A DNA stretch of 64,000 bases, taken from Medicago truncatula (lineage: Eukaryota; Streptophyta; Magnoliopsida; Fabales; Fabaceae). Numbering within the stretch: position 1 is the stretch's first letter; every line of letters starts with the position of its first letter. The notes under the pieces were generated by a model. It was given only the letters and a program-made list of their open reading frames with translations. It did not search any database and had not been told where the DNA came from. Where the stretch lies: NCBI RefSeq assembly GCF_003473485.1, contig NC_053045.1, forward strand, positions 40,156,494 to 40,220,493, read 5' to 3'. A program made the translations under genes and the position numbers. Of this stretch, positions 23,543 through 33,150 are shown piece by piece.

Positions 23543-23892
23543 GCCGACATACGCAAACAGTATGTTTGAAAGGCCACGTCTTCAATACTGTATTTTTTTT
23601 TATCTATGAGTGGATATGGTAGACCCATATTATTAAAATCTTCAACCACAAATTCAGTAGATATTTTCTCTTGGCAAAAAATCTCGGGTAGAACTTGCGT
23701 GACATTGTGGTTGGTGATATTGTGACATTGATCAACTACAATGTCACAAGTATCTTTCTTCTTTCTTTTTGACAATATTTTTTTATTTTTTTGTACACGT
23801 GTGATAATGTGATTGACCAATATCGTCAATATCACCAACCATAATATCAACCAATTATTATCCAAAAATCACCCTTCCCTCGTATTATAAAT
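23543..23892 (+). promoter_or_regulatory. NRP promoter module, gene 4 (with an insertion)
   Basis: GCCGAC (23543-23548), CCACGTC (23574-23580), the AGACCCATATTATTAAAATC block and TATAAAT (23886-23892). In the gene 5 copy, CAAAAAATC runs directly into ACCCTTCCCTC. Here about 187 bp of foldback sequence separates them. Confidence 0.75.
23676..23870. mobile_element. Small foldback MITE in an NRP promoter
   Basis: The string GTGGTTGGTGATATTG near 23706 is mirrored by CAATATCACCAACCAT near 23827. The inverted similarity continues outwards for about 50 bases. Imperfect direct repeats AAAAAATC and CAAAAATC lie at the two edges, so an 8-bp target duplication is likely. A 123-residue minus-strand open frame covering it is an artefact of the hairpin. 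Confidence 0.75.
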
Positions 23893-23966
23893 AAATGTTC
23901 AAGTCTTGAAGAAAGTAAGCCCTATCATCATTCAGATACTCATTACTTTTAAACAACAAAGAAACC

Positions 23967-24224
23967 ATGGCATCAACTGAGCCTAATAACGATTTTTTAG
24001 CAGGTGCAAAGGATGCAGTAGCTTCAGCACAGACAACTGTGGGAAATGCTGCAGCTGGTGTCCAGACAACTGTGGGAAATGCTGCAGCTAATGTTCAGAA
24101 GACCGTAGGAGAATATGCTACCAAGGCTGCTGATTTTGTGCAGTCCAAACCAGAAGAGCCAGCCAAACCTGAAGGTGTGATTGCTGGTGCTAAAAATGCT
24201 GTTGGAGGCTTATTTAAGAAATGA
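23967..24224 (+). CDS. Small nodulin-related (NRP-like) protein with 11-residue repeats, gene 4
   Basis: Single exon, 85 codons, starting MASTEPNNDFLAGAKDAV. The central part consists of consecutive 11-residue units: TTVGNAAAGVQ, TTVGNAAANVQ, then KTVGEYATKAA. This pattern gives an amphipathic helix of the kind seen in group 3 LEA proteins. A PEEPAKPEG linker and the C-terminus AVGGLFKK follow. No cysteine, signal peptide or membrane segment is seen. The start codon sits in ACCATGG, a good plant context. It is the closest relative of gene 5 at 28826. A role in stress protection is plausible by analogy but is an inference. Confidence 0.8.
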   Translation: MASTEPNNDFLAGAKDAVASAQTTVGNAAAGVQTTVGNAAANVQKTVGEYATKAADFVQSKPEEPAKPEGVIAGAKNAVGGLFKK

Positions 24225-24530
24225 AACATCACTGATTTCACTTTAGCATCCTGTGATTAATTAATTAATTAATTAATAAGGATACTAAACTTGTCATCCC
24301 TTCAAGTATGTGTATAAGTTAGCACTGTGTATCTTATCATATAAACTATAGGATAGGATATACTAAGTTGGATCCAATATGTAAGGTAACAGAGCTCTGC
24401 TCTTCACTTTACTGATCCTGCCTCTGATTGTTTATGTTTTTCCTAATTCTGTTGCATATTTATTATTCAATTCTGTTTCCTTTCTCTTATTTTGTTCTCT
24501 TTTGGCTACTTCAAATTTTGTGCTTTTTCT
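24225..24530 (+). other. Conserved 3' flank of NRP gene 4
   Basis: Carries the family blocks TTAATAAGGATACTAAACTT, TATAGGATAGGATATACTAA, TTGGATCCAATATGTAAGGT and TTTGTTCTCTTTTGGCTAC in the same order as after 9951 and 29071. Confidence 0.7.
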
Positions 24531-26440
24531 ATATGTGTTAATTAAATTTATATAAATTACTCCTCCTAAATAAAAATAGATAATGTAACTGTACAAAAAA
24601 ATTATATAAAGTTATATTAAATGAATAAAACTTTCAATTATCATAAGAAGCGTATATATTAATTGGGAGATCTCGCAGGTAAAATCTGATCAATGATTAT
24701 TTTAGTCAAGATTTAAATTTGGGTTCCTAAATGCTTTGTTATTTTTTATATTTCTTTTTAATTTCGAAAATATATTGAATTTGCAAAGAAAATTATACAG
24801 GAATGAAAAACAAGTGAGTAATAAGTTGTGTCGTTAACCCTTTTTGGAAGACAAAAAGGGTTCTTAATTGAAGTTAATTAATCATTTAAGCATAATGACA
24901 TAGTTTTGGGTTACCATGTTATCGGTATAAAGTTTTCACCGTCGTTTTACAAATGATTAATCCGTTTCAGAGAATCTGTGGGCATATACAAAACTAGATC
25001 GTCCACCGGTGCTGCCGCACGGGTCATATATAGTTAAAAACATAACGCAATGATCTTTATAATACACGTTATTTATTCGATAAAGCCTTGTGAGTGAGTT
25101 AAATATAATCTCTTATAAACGTCGAATTGGTACGAATAAGTTAACAATGTGTTTAGAAATAACAAACATTCACAATCACTATTGGAGCATATAATAATGC
25201 ATCAACAATGTCATAACACGTGTAATCAAAAAACATATTGACGGACATGTCCCATAACAATATTAGTCATTAACGGTCTCAATTGAAGATAGGCTCAGGA
25301 ATATTAGGCATAAGCAATCTCAACTGGAGCATACATTAATGGATTAACAATTTAATATCACATCTTCTCAAAGGATCCATTTATGGGTAGGTCATACAAC
25401 AAAGATGGCTAAACAACATGCGAGTTGTCTTTCAATTAACCTGACAAAAAGAAAAAATGCAGACAGTTTTATAGGTATGAGTGCTCATATTAACATATAT
25501 AACTTGATTTTAACATGTTAGAAACTGAAATCTACATAATATAATTGAACATACCAATAGAGATCATGTCCTTTAGATTGACAGAAGGATTGAGCAGTTA
25601 ATATTGTTCATCGGTGGTTTTAAATAGTGAAAATATTGCTAATAACAACACGTACATACTGAAATACCCTGCAAAAAACACAGTAGAAACTAAAATAGTC
25701 ATTTACAGTTCAATACCATTAAGGATAACTTAAAATCTGATGAATATCATAACAACACTTAATTGCATCTTATTGTAAATAGTTCATGTTGTGTATTGAA
25801 TTAGAAATTTAAATTCTATAGAAGAATCGTCACCAAGATGCTTTCAAAGGCGTAGAAGAATCTAAATGGTAACAACAATGCACACAAAGCAGACATCGAA
25901 ACTGCGCCGGCAAAAACTCTTGCCCAAACCACAACAATGCAATGAAAGGTGTAGAAACAGTCATGAAAAAATTTGTCGATGCAATGTGAATCAACCTTCA
26001 GAAATCAAAGCACACAACATGACCAAATCAAAGCGCTTAATTAGCAAAACAAATCTTTCTTTTAACTATCAAACACCAACACAAAATGTCTACCTAAATT
26101 TGATAAAATGAGTGAGAGAGAATAAGAATAAAAAAGACCTATCAAACACTTAGAATGAAAAGTGAATTTCTTAAAAGGGAATGACGTGTAACTGATACTA
26201 AAATTGACAAAATGGTAGATGCACTATCTGCATAGCATGGAATCTCTCTCATACTCACTTTCACTGCAGTCAAACAACACCATAAAGCAATAAAATTTGA
26301 TATCACACGAATACCTATTGATAGAAGAGGAGGGAAAATATTGAGGGTTAAGTGACTAAAAGCAATTAATTGCAGGTAATTAGAGGGAAAAATTAGGTTA
26401 AATGGTTGCTAGACCTAATAAGCATTTAGAGTAAGGGATG
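24531..26440. other. No gene recognised; one Helitron-like hairpin motif
   Basis: AT-rich non-coding DNA. On the minus strand around 25003-25024 there is a GC-rich near-palindrome (CCCGTGCGGCAGCACCGG) next to TATATATGA. It recalls the 'CCCGTGC-GCACGGG' motif often seen near Helitron ends, but no defined 5' TC or 3' CTRR end could be set. The open frame 25866-26111 has no recognisable features. Confidence 0.35.
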
Positions 26441-26639
26441 CATGTTTTTTTTTTTTTTAACTCTATACAATTGTGGGATCAATTTCTTAGGTGCCAAGGA
26501 ACAATACTAGAATTTCTAAAAGTCATAACAATATGAGAGTCAGTCTCTAACCAAATCCAACTCTAATTATTCTTATAAGTTATCTCAATAACATTCATCA
26601 ACCCATAGAGCTCAGCTTAAAAGGAAATAGCTCAGCTTA

Positions 26640-27964
26640 ATAGGATCTAACAACCACGTCCAAGTGTCCTCTACATGTTCCTGAAAAACAAAGTTATGAA
26701 GTAACACAGAACACTCCCTCACGCTCTCCTCCTCCTCCCAAGCAAACAAACGCGGAAGCCACAATCTCTCCCTCCCTTCAGCCGCCCCTAAAATCCTCCA
26801 CATCTTCTCCACCGAACACTCCTTGTCTACAGACAAGTCAAAAGGCGGGGAAATTTAATTTTCAAAGGAACTTCCCCAACCCAAATGTCATGCCAGAAGT
26901 AAGTACCCCTCCCATCTCCAAGCACTCTTCAAATATTACTATCAAACCACCTACCAACTCCCTCACCAACCCCTTCACGGATCCTACACAAAGACCGCCA
27001 CCAAGTCGAACTATGACTATCTCCCTCTTTCAACCGATCCCCCTCCTCACCATAACGAGCTTTTAAAACTCGGTACCACAATCCCTCTTTGTTAACCATC
27101 ATCCTCCAACACCATTTATCCATTAAAGATAAATTAAAAGCACCCAACCTCTTAACCCCCAACCCTCCTTCCTACTTTGGAATACAAATTGACTCCCACC
27201 TTATCCAAGCAATTTTCCTAAAATCCCCCCCCCCCCAATTTTTTATTTTTTTTAAAAACAGATTCAATAGAAGAAATTATACCTGCAGGGGCTTTGAAAA
27301 AGGAAAGAAAGTAAATTGGTAGCGAGGACAGGACAGATTTAAGAAGAACCAAATGACCACCGAAAGATAGGAACTTATGGTTCTACGACGACAAGCGCGA
27401 GACAATGCGATCAACAACAGGTTTCCAAAAAGAGATTTTTCTAGAATCACCTCTGATAGGCAGCTTCAAATATACAAAAGGAATGGTACCTCTGCAACAA
27501 CTCATCATCATAGTAGCCTCTGACAACCAGGAAGCAGGGATGTTTACACCAGTGAGCATACTTTTGTGAAAATTCATTGTGAGACCCGAAAGCTCCCCAA
27601 ATGAAAGCAACCCCGACCTCATTGTACGAACATTCAACCAGCTCTTCTCACCAATGATTAACGTGTCATTCGTAAACTGTAAACGCGTCAACCGAACCTC
27701 AGCATTGGCTCTGATTCCGTACCCAGTAAAGAGATGCGACCTTTCAACCGTAGTCATTAGCACATTTAGACCCTCAGCAGTGAGCAAAAATAAAAAAGGC
27801 GACAAGGGATCACACCGACGAAGACCCCGCTCTAAAGGAAACTCATCCGTCGGACTGCCGTTCACTAAAACAGACGCCTTTGCCGTGCCAACACATTCAA
27901 AGATCCACTTCCTCCACAACTTTGAAAAATTCATATTTGCCATTACAGAGTCCAGGTAATTCAT
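26640..27964 (-). pseudogene. Truncated LINE (L1-like) reverse transcriptase
   Basis: On the minus strand, 27964 down to 27383 is an open frame of 193 residues from the palm region of a non-LTR reverse transcriptase. It contains LRRCDPLSPFLF (usual form LRQGDPLSPFLF) and LQFTNDTLI where the catalytic motif is normally F/Y-A-D-D. Further 3' (27162-26929) a frame with SLMDKWCWRMMVNKEGLWYR and RYGEEGD matches the region that follows RT in plant LINEs. It is broken by frameshifts (also a C-run near 27227). The endonuclease domain is missing. The changed catalytic residues and breaks make it inactive. Confidence 0.82.
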
Positions 27965-27999
27965 ATTTTCTTGTTTCTACAATGTCAAATGATATTGAT

Positions 28000-28470
28000 C
28001 ACATTGATAATAACTTTAATGACCATTACATTGCGGTGGGCAAGATTTACTAAAAACCTCAAACCTCAATCATAGTGTGTATGTTCCTGGTGTCCAACTG
28101 TATATTAGAAATGGTAGTAATCTAGCACGAAAATTAACCCACAAAATTACAATAAAAAAGGTTACGTTAAGGAAGGACATTAGTTAAGGATTCAAAAAAA
28201 AGAATTGCTAAGTTTTATATAAAAAAAGTTATTTTTTAGTATTTCAATAAGTTAAATACACAATTTTTAAGATGAAATTTCTACTCTAAAATTCTTAACA
28301 AATATCCCAAGAACACTAGTTAACATTTTTCATAAACAATTATTTATACATTGTTCCTGCTGCTTGCGACACAAGCCCTACATAGAGACCATGTTGCAAC
28401 CTCGAACCCTTAAATTATTGTTACAAATATTCTTAGCCAAAGGCACCTCATTCAATGACGGTTTATATAT
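28000..28470 (-). mobile_element. Second LINE 3' fragment
   Basis: The minus strand from about 28470 to 28340 gives a zf-RVT-like string (LRVRGCNMVSM, then GLCRKQQE) resembling the fragment at 13380-13560. It lies upstream of the reverse transcriptase in the minus direction, so it must come from a different insertion or a rearrangement. Confidence 0.45.
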
Positions 28471-28579
28471 AAGCATCGTTAAATAGAGTACTAACTAATG
28501 TGATTAAAAAATAATAAGGAGTGGTAGTTAATTAAATAGGGGTGTTCCCTTCAAAAAAATAAAAATTAAATAGGGGTGT

Positions 28580-28743
28580 GCCGACATAAGAAGCAAACAG
28601 TACTATGCCACGTATTCCCTACTGTATTATTTGGTATTATTTATGTACGAGTCGACATGGTAGACCCGTATTAAAATCTGCAACTACAAATTCCGTAGAT
28701 ATTTTCTCTTTGCAAAAAATCACCCTTCCCTCATATTATAAAT
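28580..28743 (+). promoter_or_regulatory. NRP promoter module, gene 5
   Basis: GCCGAC (28580-28585), CCACGT (28608-28613), the GGTAGACCCGTATTAAAATC block and TATAAAT (28737-28743). The best match is the gene 4 copy, but without its insertion. Confidence 0.78.
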
Positions 28744-28825
28744 AACAGTTCAAGTCTTGAAGAAAGTAAGCTTTCAAAATTCATATATTCATTACTTTTA
28801 AACAGCAAAAAAAAAAAAAAAAACG

Positions 28826-29071
28826 ATGGCTGGACCTAACGATCTTCTGGCAAGTGCAAAGGATGCAGCAGCTTCAGCACAGAAAACTGTAGGAAATGCT
28901 GCTTCTGGTGCCCAGAAAACTTTGGGAAATGCTGCAGCTGGAGTTCATAAGACTGTAGGAGATTATGCTACCACGGCTGCTAATTATGTAAAACCCAAAC
29001 CAGATCCTATTGGCAAAACCAAAGGTGCGGTTGATGGTGCTGCAAAGTCTGTTGGAGGCTTATTTAAATGA
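28826..29071 (+). CDS. Small nodulin-related (NRP-like) protein with 11-residue repeats, gene 5
   Basis: Single exon, 81 codons, starting MAGPNDLLASAKDAAASAQ. It carries the same 11-residue units as gene 4: KTVGNAASGAQ, KTLGNAAAGVH, KTVGDYATTAA. A short KPKPDPIGKTKG linker and the C-terminus SVGGLFK follow. It has no cysteine and no targeting signal. A run of 17 adenines directly precedes CGATGG, so the 5' leader is unusual. Its 3' flank matches that of gene 4 over about 300 bp (TTGGATCCAATATGTAAGGT and following). The molecular role is unknown; an LEA-like protective role is inferred from the repeat pattern and promoter motifs. Confidence 0.8.
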   Translation: MAGPNDLLASAKDAAASAQKTVGNAASGAQKTLGNAAAGVHKTVGDYATTAANYVKPKPDPIGKTKGAVDGAAKSVGGLFK

Positions 29072-29681
29072 ACAATATCGTTGATTTCACTTTACCAAGT
29101 TTGATTAATTAATAAGGACACTAAACTTGCCATCCCTTTTAAGAGTATTGTGTATAAGTTAGCACTGTGTATCTTATCATATAATCTATAGGATAGGATA
29201 TACTAAGTTGGATCCAATATGTAAGGTAACAGAGTTATGCTCTTTACTTTACTGATCCTGCCTCTGTTTATATTTTTCTTAATTCTGTTGCATATATATT
29301 ATTCAATTCTGTTTCCTTTCTCGTATTTTCTTCTCTTTTGGCTAAGTCAAATTTTGTGCTCTTTCAACATGTGTTAATTAAATTGAGATTAATTTCGATA
29401 CACCATAAGTTGATATACAATAGCAAATAAAAGTTTGAGAAACATTAACAGAATTGTCTAATTGACATTGTCATATGATATTTTATAATTTGCATATCTT
29501 GAAACTGATTGAGCCTTAGAAAAGAAGAAAAACCAAGTGTTTTTTGTATACTGCAACTATACATGATGTTCATGTACATTTCATAGAACAGTGAAACATA
29601 TAATTACAGAACTTCGTTTTGTTACTAAAACCAAATGACATTATTATGTACATATATATACTTATTGGTTTTCTTTCATTC

Positions 29682-32242
29682 TTAGAAGCAGGAACAAGCC
29701 CCTGGAAGCTTTCCAGTTGTTCTAATAATGTTTGCCTTATCTTTTGCTTTCAGCGTTTCATTCTTTCTTCTTTCATCGGACTGTGCTCTCGCTCCTTCTG
29801 CAATCTCGTCTATATATTTAATCTTATCTTGATATTTTTTCCATGCTTTCTCCCTTTTCCGTGTATTTTCACTTTGCTGCATTTTTCACAAAGTCACCAC
29901 ACTTTATTAGAGAACTAATAAGAGCATATTTGGATTAGTTTATATGAACTTATCTATTTGCGTGAACATTTTTTTAGCAAATTTATGACAACAGATTATG
30001 ACATGGCCATAAACTGTTTTAGCGTATTTTATACGCTGTCCTAGCTTATATGATAAACACTTGTGTATAAGCTCTTAATTAAAGTGGTTATCCAAACATG
30101 GCCTAAATATAAACACTTGATATTTCTTCCATGCTTTCTCCCTTTTCTGTGTGTTTTCACTTTGCTGCATTTTTCACAGTCACCACACTTTATCAGAGAA
30201 CTAGTATGAACATGTTTGGATTAGTTTATTTGAACTTATCTATTTGCGCAAACAATTTTTTAGCGAATTTTTGACAACAGATTATGACATATTAATAAAC
30301 TTCTGTCCTAGCTTATATGAAAACAGTTTAATTAGCTTATAATTAGGAAATTATATGATTGGCGCTTAATATAGAAATAGCTTAGACATATGCAATTATA
30401 CGATAAACACTTGTGTGTAAGCGCTTAATTAAAGTGTTTATCCAAACATGGCATAAATATGAAACGCTACATTTCAATTTAGACATTAAAATAATCAATA
30501 TGGTTGAGTTGAATAGCAAATGAAAATCTAACCTCATGCTTATTTAGCTTGCGTCTTGCTTTCATCTTCTTCCTCTTTTCCCATGAATCTATTGTCTCTA
30601 ACAACTTCTCATACCTGACAAATTAATAATATTTTTATTGTTTCCAATGCATAAAGTCATAGATTCACAATATTCATATAGTGTTATTGAAAAATATAAT
30701 TGCTATGCTTATGTATCTACCTTTCTTTGATCTTTTTTAGCTCTTCCCTTTCCCAAGCATCTGCTTTTGCTTCTGTTTCACTTGGTCTAGTTGATGGTCT
30801 GGCAGCTGTTGAAGTCTGCCTGATTGGTGGTTGTGGTGGCGGTGGAGGTGGCGGCGGCTGCGGCTGCGGCCATGAGGACGTGGTTGGATCATCAACTAGT
30901 GGGAGAATTTTTGCTTTTGGGGTCTCAGGTTGTATATCATCAGTACTAATAAAATCTTTACCGCCAAAACTTGGAGTCCGTTTTGATGTTAGGATATCAG
31001 GTTTTTTATCATCATCTCTCTTTGATTTTTCACCAAAACTTGGAACCTTTTTTGGTTTTAGGATATCAGGTTTTTTATCATCATTTCTCTTTGATTTTTC
31101 CCCAAAAGTTGGAGTCTTTTTCATTGATGGTGCTGGTGCGAATGAGATGGTCTTTTCAGGCTTTTTTTCTTCTCTAATAGAGGATGTTGTTGGCACCGTG
31201 TTTCCTTGTTCATCTGTGATTTTAAATGAGCCTACAAGTGATGCAGATTGAGTTCATCATTATTGTATTTTTGTTAATTTTCTCATTATGCTGCGAATAA
31301 ACGATAAATAATGTAACAAATTGTGCTAATTGGATGAGATGATTCAAGTCTCTTTCAGTCCAAGAGTAGTGAGTCCGTATCTAGCCCTAAGAATACAGGA
31401 ACGTTAAAAGTTAAAACTCTTGAGGGAGAGCCCTGCCGCACATTGTGGTTCTACTCAGCTCGATGGATTAGCGTAGAGAATACCCGATTAAAAAAAATAT
31501 ATATTTACCTGATAATCTTTTGGATGCAGCACCTAGCTGGGAAAATGAAGATTTTTTATCATAAGCTTTGCTTCTGGTCTTGGTCAATGAGGACTCAGGA
31601 AACTCCCACATATTCTGCTCATGTGGAATTTCTGAGACATGTGAACTAATTGCAAATGCTGCAGCAGCTACTGCTGTGGCATGCTCCATTTCTATAAAAT
31701 CATAATCATGACTCATTTTCCTTGAAAATTGTCTCTGAAACCAATTATGTGCCTTTTTCTTCTCTGTAGAAATTTGTCACATGATTATATTTGTCAATTA
31801 TCTAATTACCTCATTCAGTTTTCAGCCAAAAACAAAAACTATAAAATATTGCATGTTAATTTCAACCGTCATTAATTTCCTCAATGGCTTTTTTGGTCAA
31901 AGAGAATATTTGCTATCTTGTGACTTTATTTCTTTCCTAATATTGATAACAAAGCCTGCAAGGGAAAGATAGTACATCACCTTTGAAAGATGAACTTTTC
32001 TGTATTGGTATTTTCTGGACCCTACTACCACCAAAATCAGTTGTATTCTCTTCTTCTGCACCAATTAATTTCTCTCTAACAAAAATTTGTTTAGCATATT
32101 AAACAGAAGATTGGCATGTGCTTTCATGCAAAATATGAGTGGTATTTATTTACAATAATAAATGAGACATGTGACAATCTTAAATTTCTATAGAGTGAAA
32201 AGTAAAAATTACTAACCTTATCTGCTTCAGCCAATTCTCCAT
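29682..32242 (-). CDS. REM: Remorin family protein
   Basis: Six minus-strand exons fit with consistent phases: 32242-32217, 32075-31981, 31763-31509, 31231-30721, 30614-30533 and 29876-29682. They give 387 residues starting MENWLKQIREKL. Remorins are plant plasma-membrane nanodomain scaffold proteins. The N-terminal half is disordered, with EMEHATAVAAAAFAI (about residue 80), a 23-residue Lys/Asp-rich repeat (about 160-216) and a run of nine prolines (about 250). The C-terminal 110 residues form the remorin C coiled-coil domain: KADAWEREELKKIKERYEKL, REKAWKKYQDKIKYIDEIAE and ARAQSDERRKNETLKAKDKA. The protein ends GKLPGACSCF; the cysteines are likely S-acylation sites anchoring it to the membrane. 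All introns are GT-AG. The start is the first ATG after an in-frame stop. Exon calls are from splice signals and family pattern, without transcript data. Confidence 0.88.
29828..30472. repeat. Tandem duplication in the last intron of the remorin gene
   Basis: The segment from CTTGATATTTTTTCCATGCT (29828-30115) is repeated as CTTGATATTTCTTCCATGCT (30116-30472). The unit includes the first 49 bases of the last remorin exon with its acceptor site and a hAT-like element with ends ATGTTTGGAT and ATCCAAACAT. The second unit carries an extra ~70 bp. Confidence 0.85.
30961..31128 (-). repeat. 69-bp in-frame coding repeat in remorin exon 4
   Basis: Starting points AGGATATCAGGTTTTTTATC at 30991 and 31060 are exactly 69 bp apart, with a partial third unit at 30961-30990. 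Translated, each unit carries SFGEKSKR(D/N)DDKKPDIL. The length is a multiple of three, so the reading frame is kept. Confidence 0.88.
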
Positions 32243-33012
32243 TCTAAACAGGAAGAATTTTGTGCTTTAATTATGATGGTGGTAGGTGCTTATTTGAAAG
32301 AGAAGAAACCAAAGAAATGAGAACCTTTTTGTAGAGTATAGTCATAGGTTGTTATTGAGGGCAAAGCAAGGTTAGATATACTTTGCATGTGTTTGTCTGG
32401 TTTGGATTTCAAGTGCCTTGTGGGGGAAGATAAGTATTCTTTTCTTCTTGAGAAATTTTTTACCATCAAGCATAGGATCTTATTTTGACTTTGTTGACCA
32501 TATTTTATAATCAATTTTTCTCTGATGAAAATTTTAAAACTATCGAATTAAATCAGCTAGGGAAAAAAGGGTGTCAGATTTTTTTTATTTAATTTACTTA
32601 TTGCTTTGAACTTTTATTTACATTAGCATGTGGAAATTCCAAAGGGAATAAAGAACTGGTTTTTGAATATTTAATACTTTTAATCTCTAAAAGGGTAAAT
32701 ATTAAACTATGTGTATAAAGAAGAATTGCAGACCCTTTATGCTCTGTTTTTGAAAAAATCTGATGAAAAAGGTTATAAAATTAATATAATTTGTTGCGTT
32801 TATCTAAATACATGCTTGATTCAAAATCCACACGGGTTGTCTGGTTCCTAGTCCAAAAGATCAAGAGTCTTTGGACTCAATAGACTAATATAATTAATCA
32901 TTGAATGAAGATACGCATCATATTATAATTTTGTCCAATAGAATTTAGCAGTTTTCTAATTTGTGGATATATCAAAGATTAATTACACATGAATAGAAAT
33001 AGAAGGTATTCA

Positions 33013-33150
33013 GAAGTCCTAGTTCAACTCGCAAAAATGCCGAAATTGTTATGCCGGATATTATGAATGGGGTTTGAACCCCGGTACCTCCACTTGTGTG
33101 TGTGAGTTTATAATGACTTTGTCATTTCGTCTATCTACCAAAAAAAAAAA
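33013..33150 (+). mobile_element. tRNA-derived SINE with poly(A) tail
   Basis: AGTTCAACTCGCAAAAATGCCG resembles an A box region and GGGTTTGAACCCCGG is a B box. A 'GTGTGTGTGAGTTTATAATGACT' tail and a run of adenines near 33140 follow. This is a different family from 7488 and 23143. Confidence 0.6.

Noticed and set aside
23494..23865. 123-residue minus-strand open frame
   Set aside because: It lies over the promoter and foldback MITE of NRP gene 4 and the translation follows the hairpin repeats; not a gene.
27089..27959. Plus-strand frames of 77 and 126 residues
   Set aside because: Antisense of the LINE reverse-transcriptase remnant, which is recognisable only on the minus strand.
30700..31251. 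183-residue plus-strand frame with Gly- and Ser-rich sequence
   Set aside because: It is the antisense of remorin exon 4 (poly-Pro gives poly-Gly). Splice phase and the remorin domain fix the minus strand as coding.
32290..32514. 74-residue minus-strand frame just upstream of the remorin start
   Set aside because: Not joined in frame to MENWLKQIR, no family features; most likely 5' UTR or promoter of remorin.
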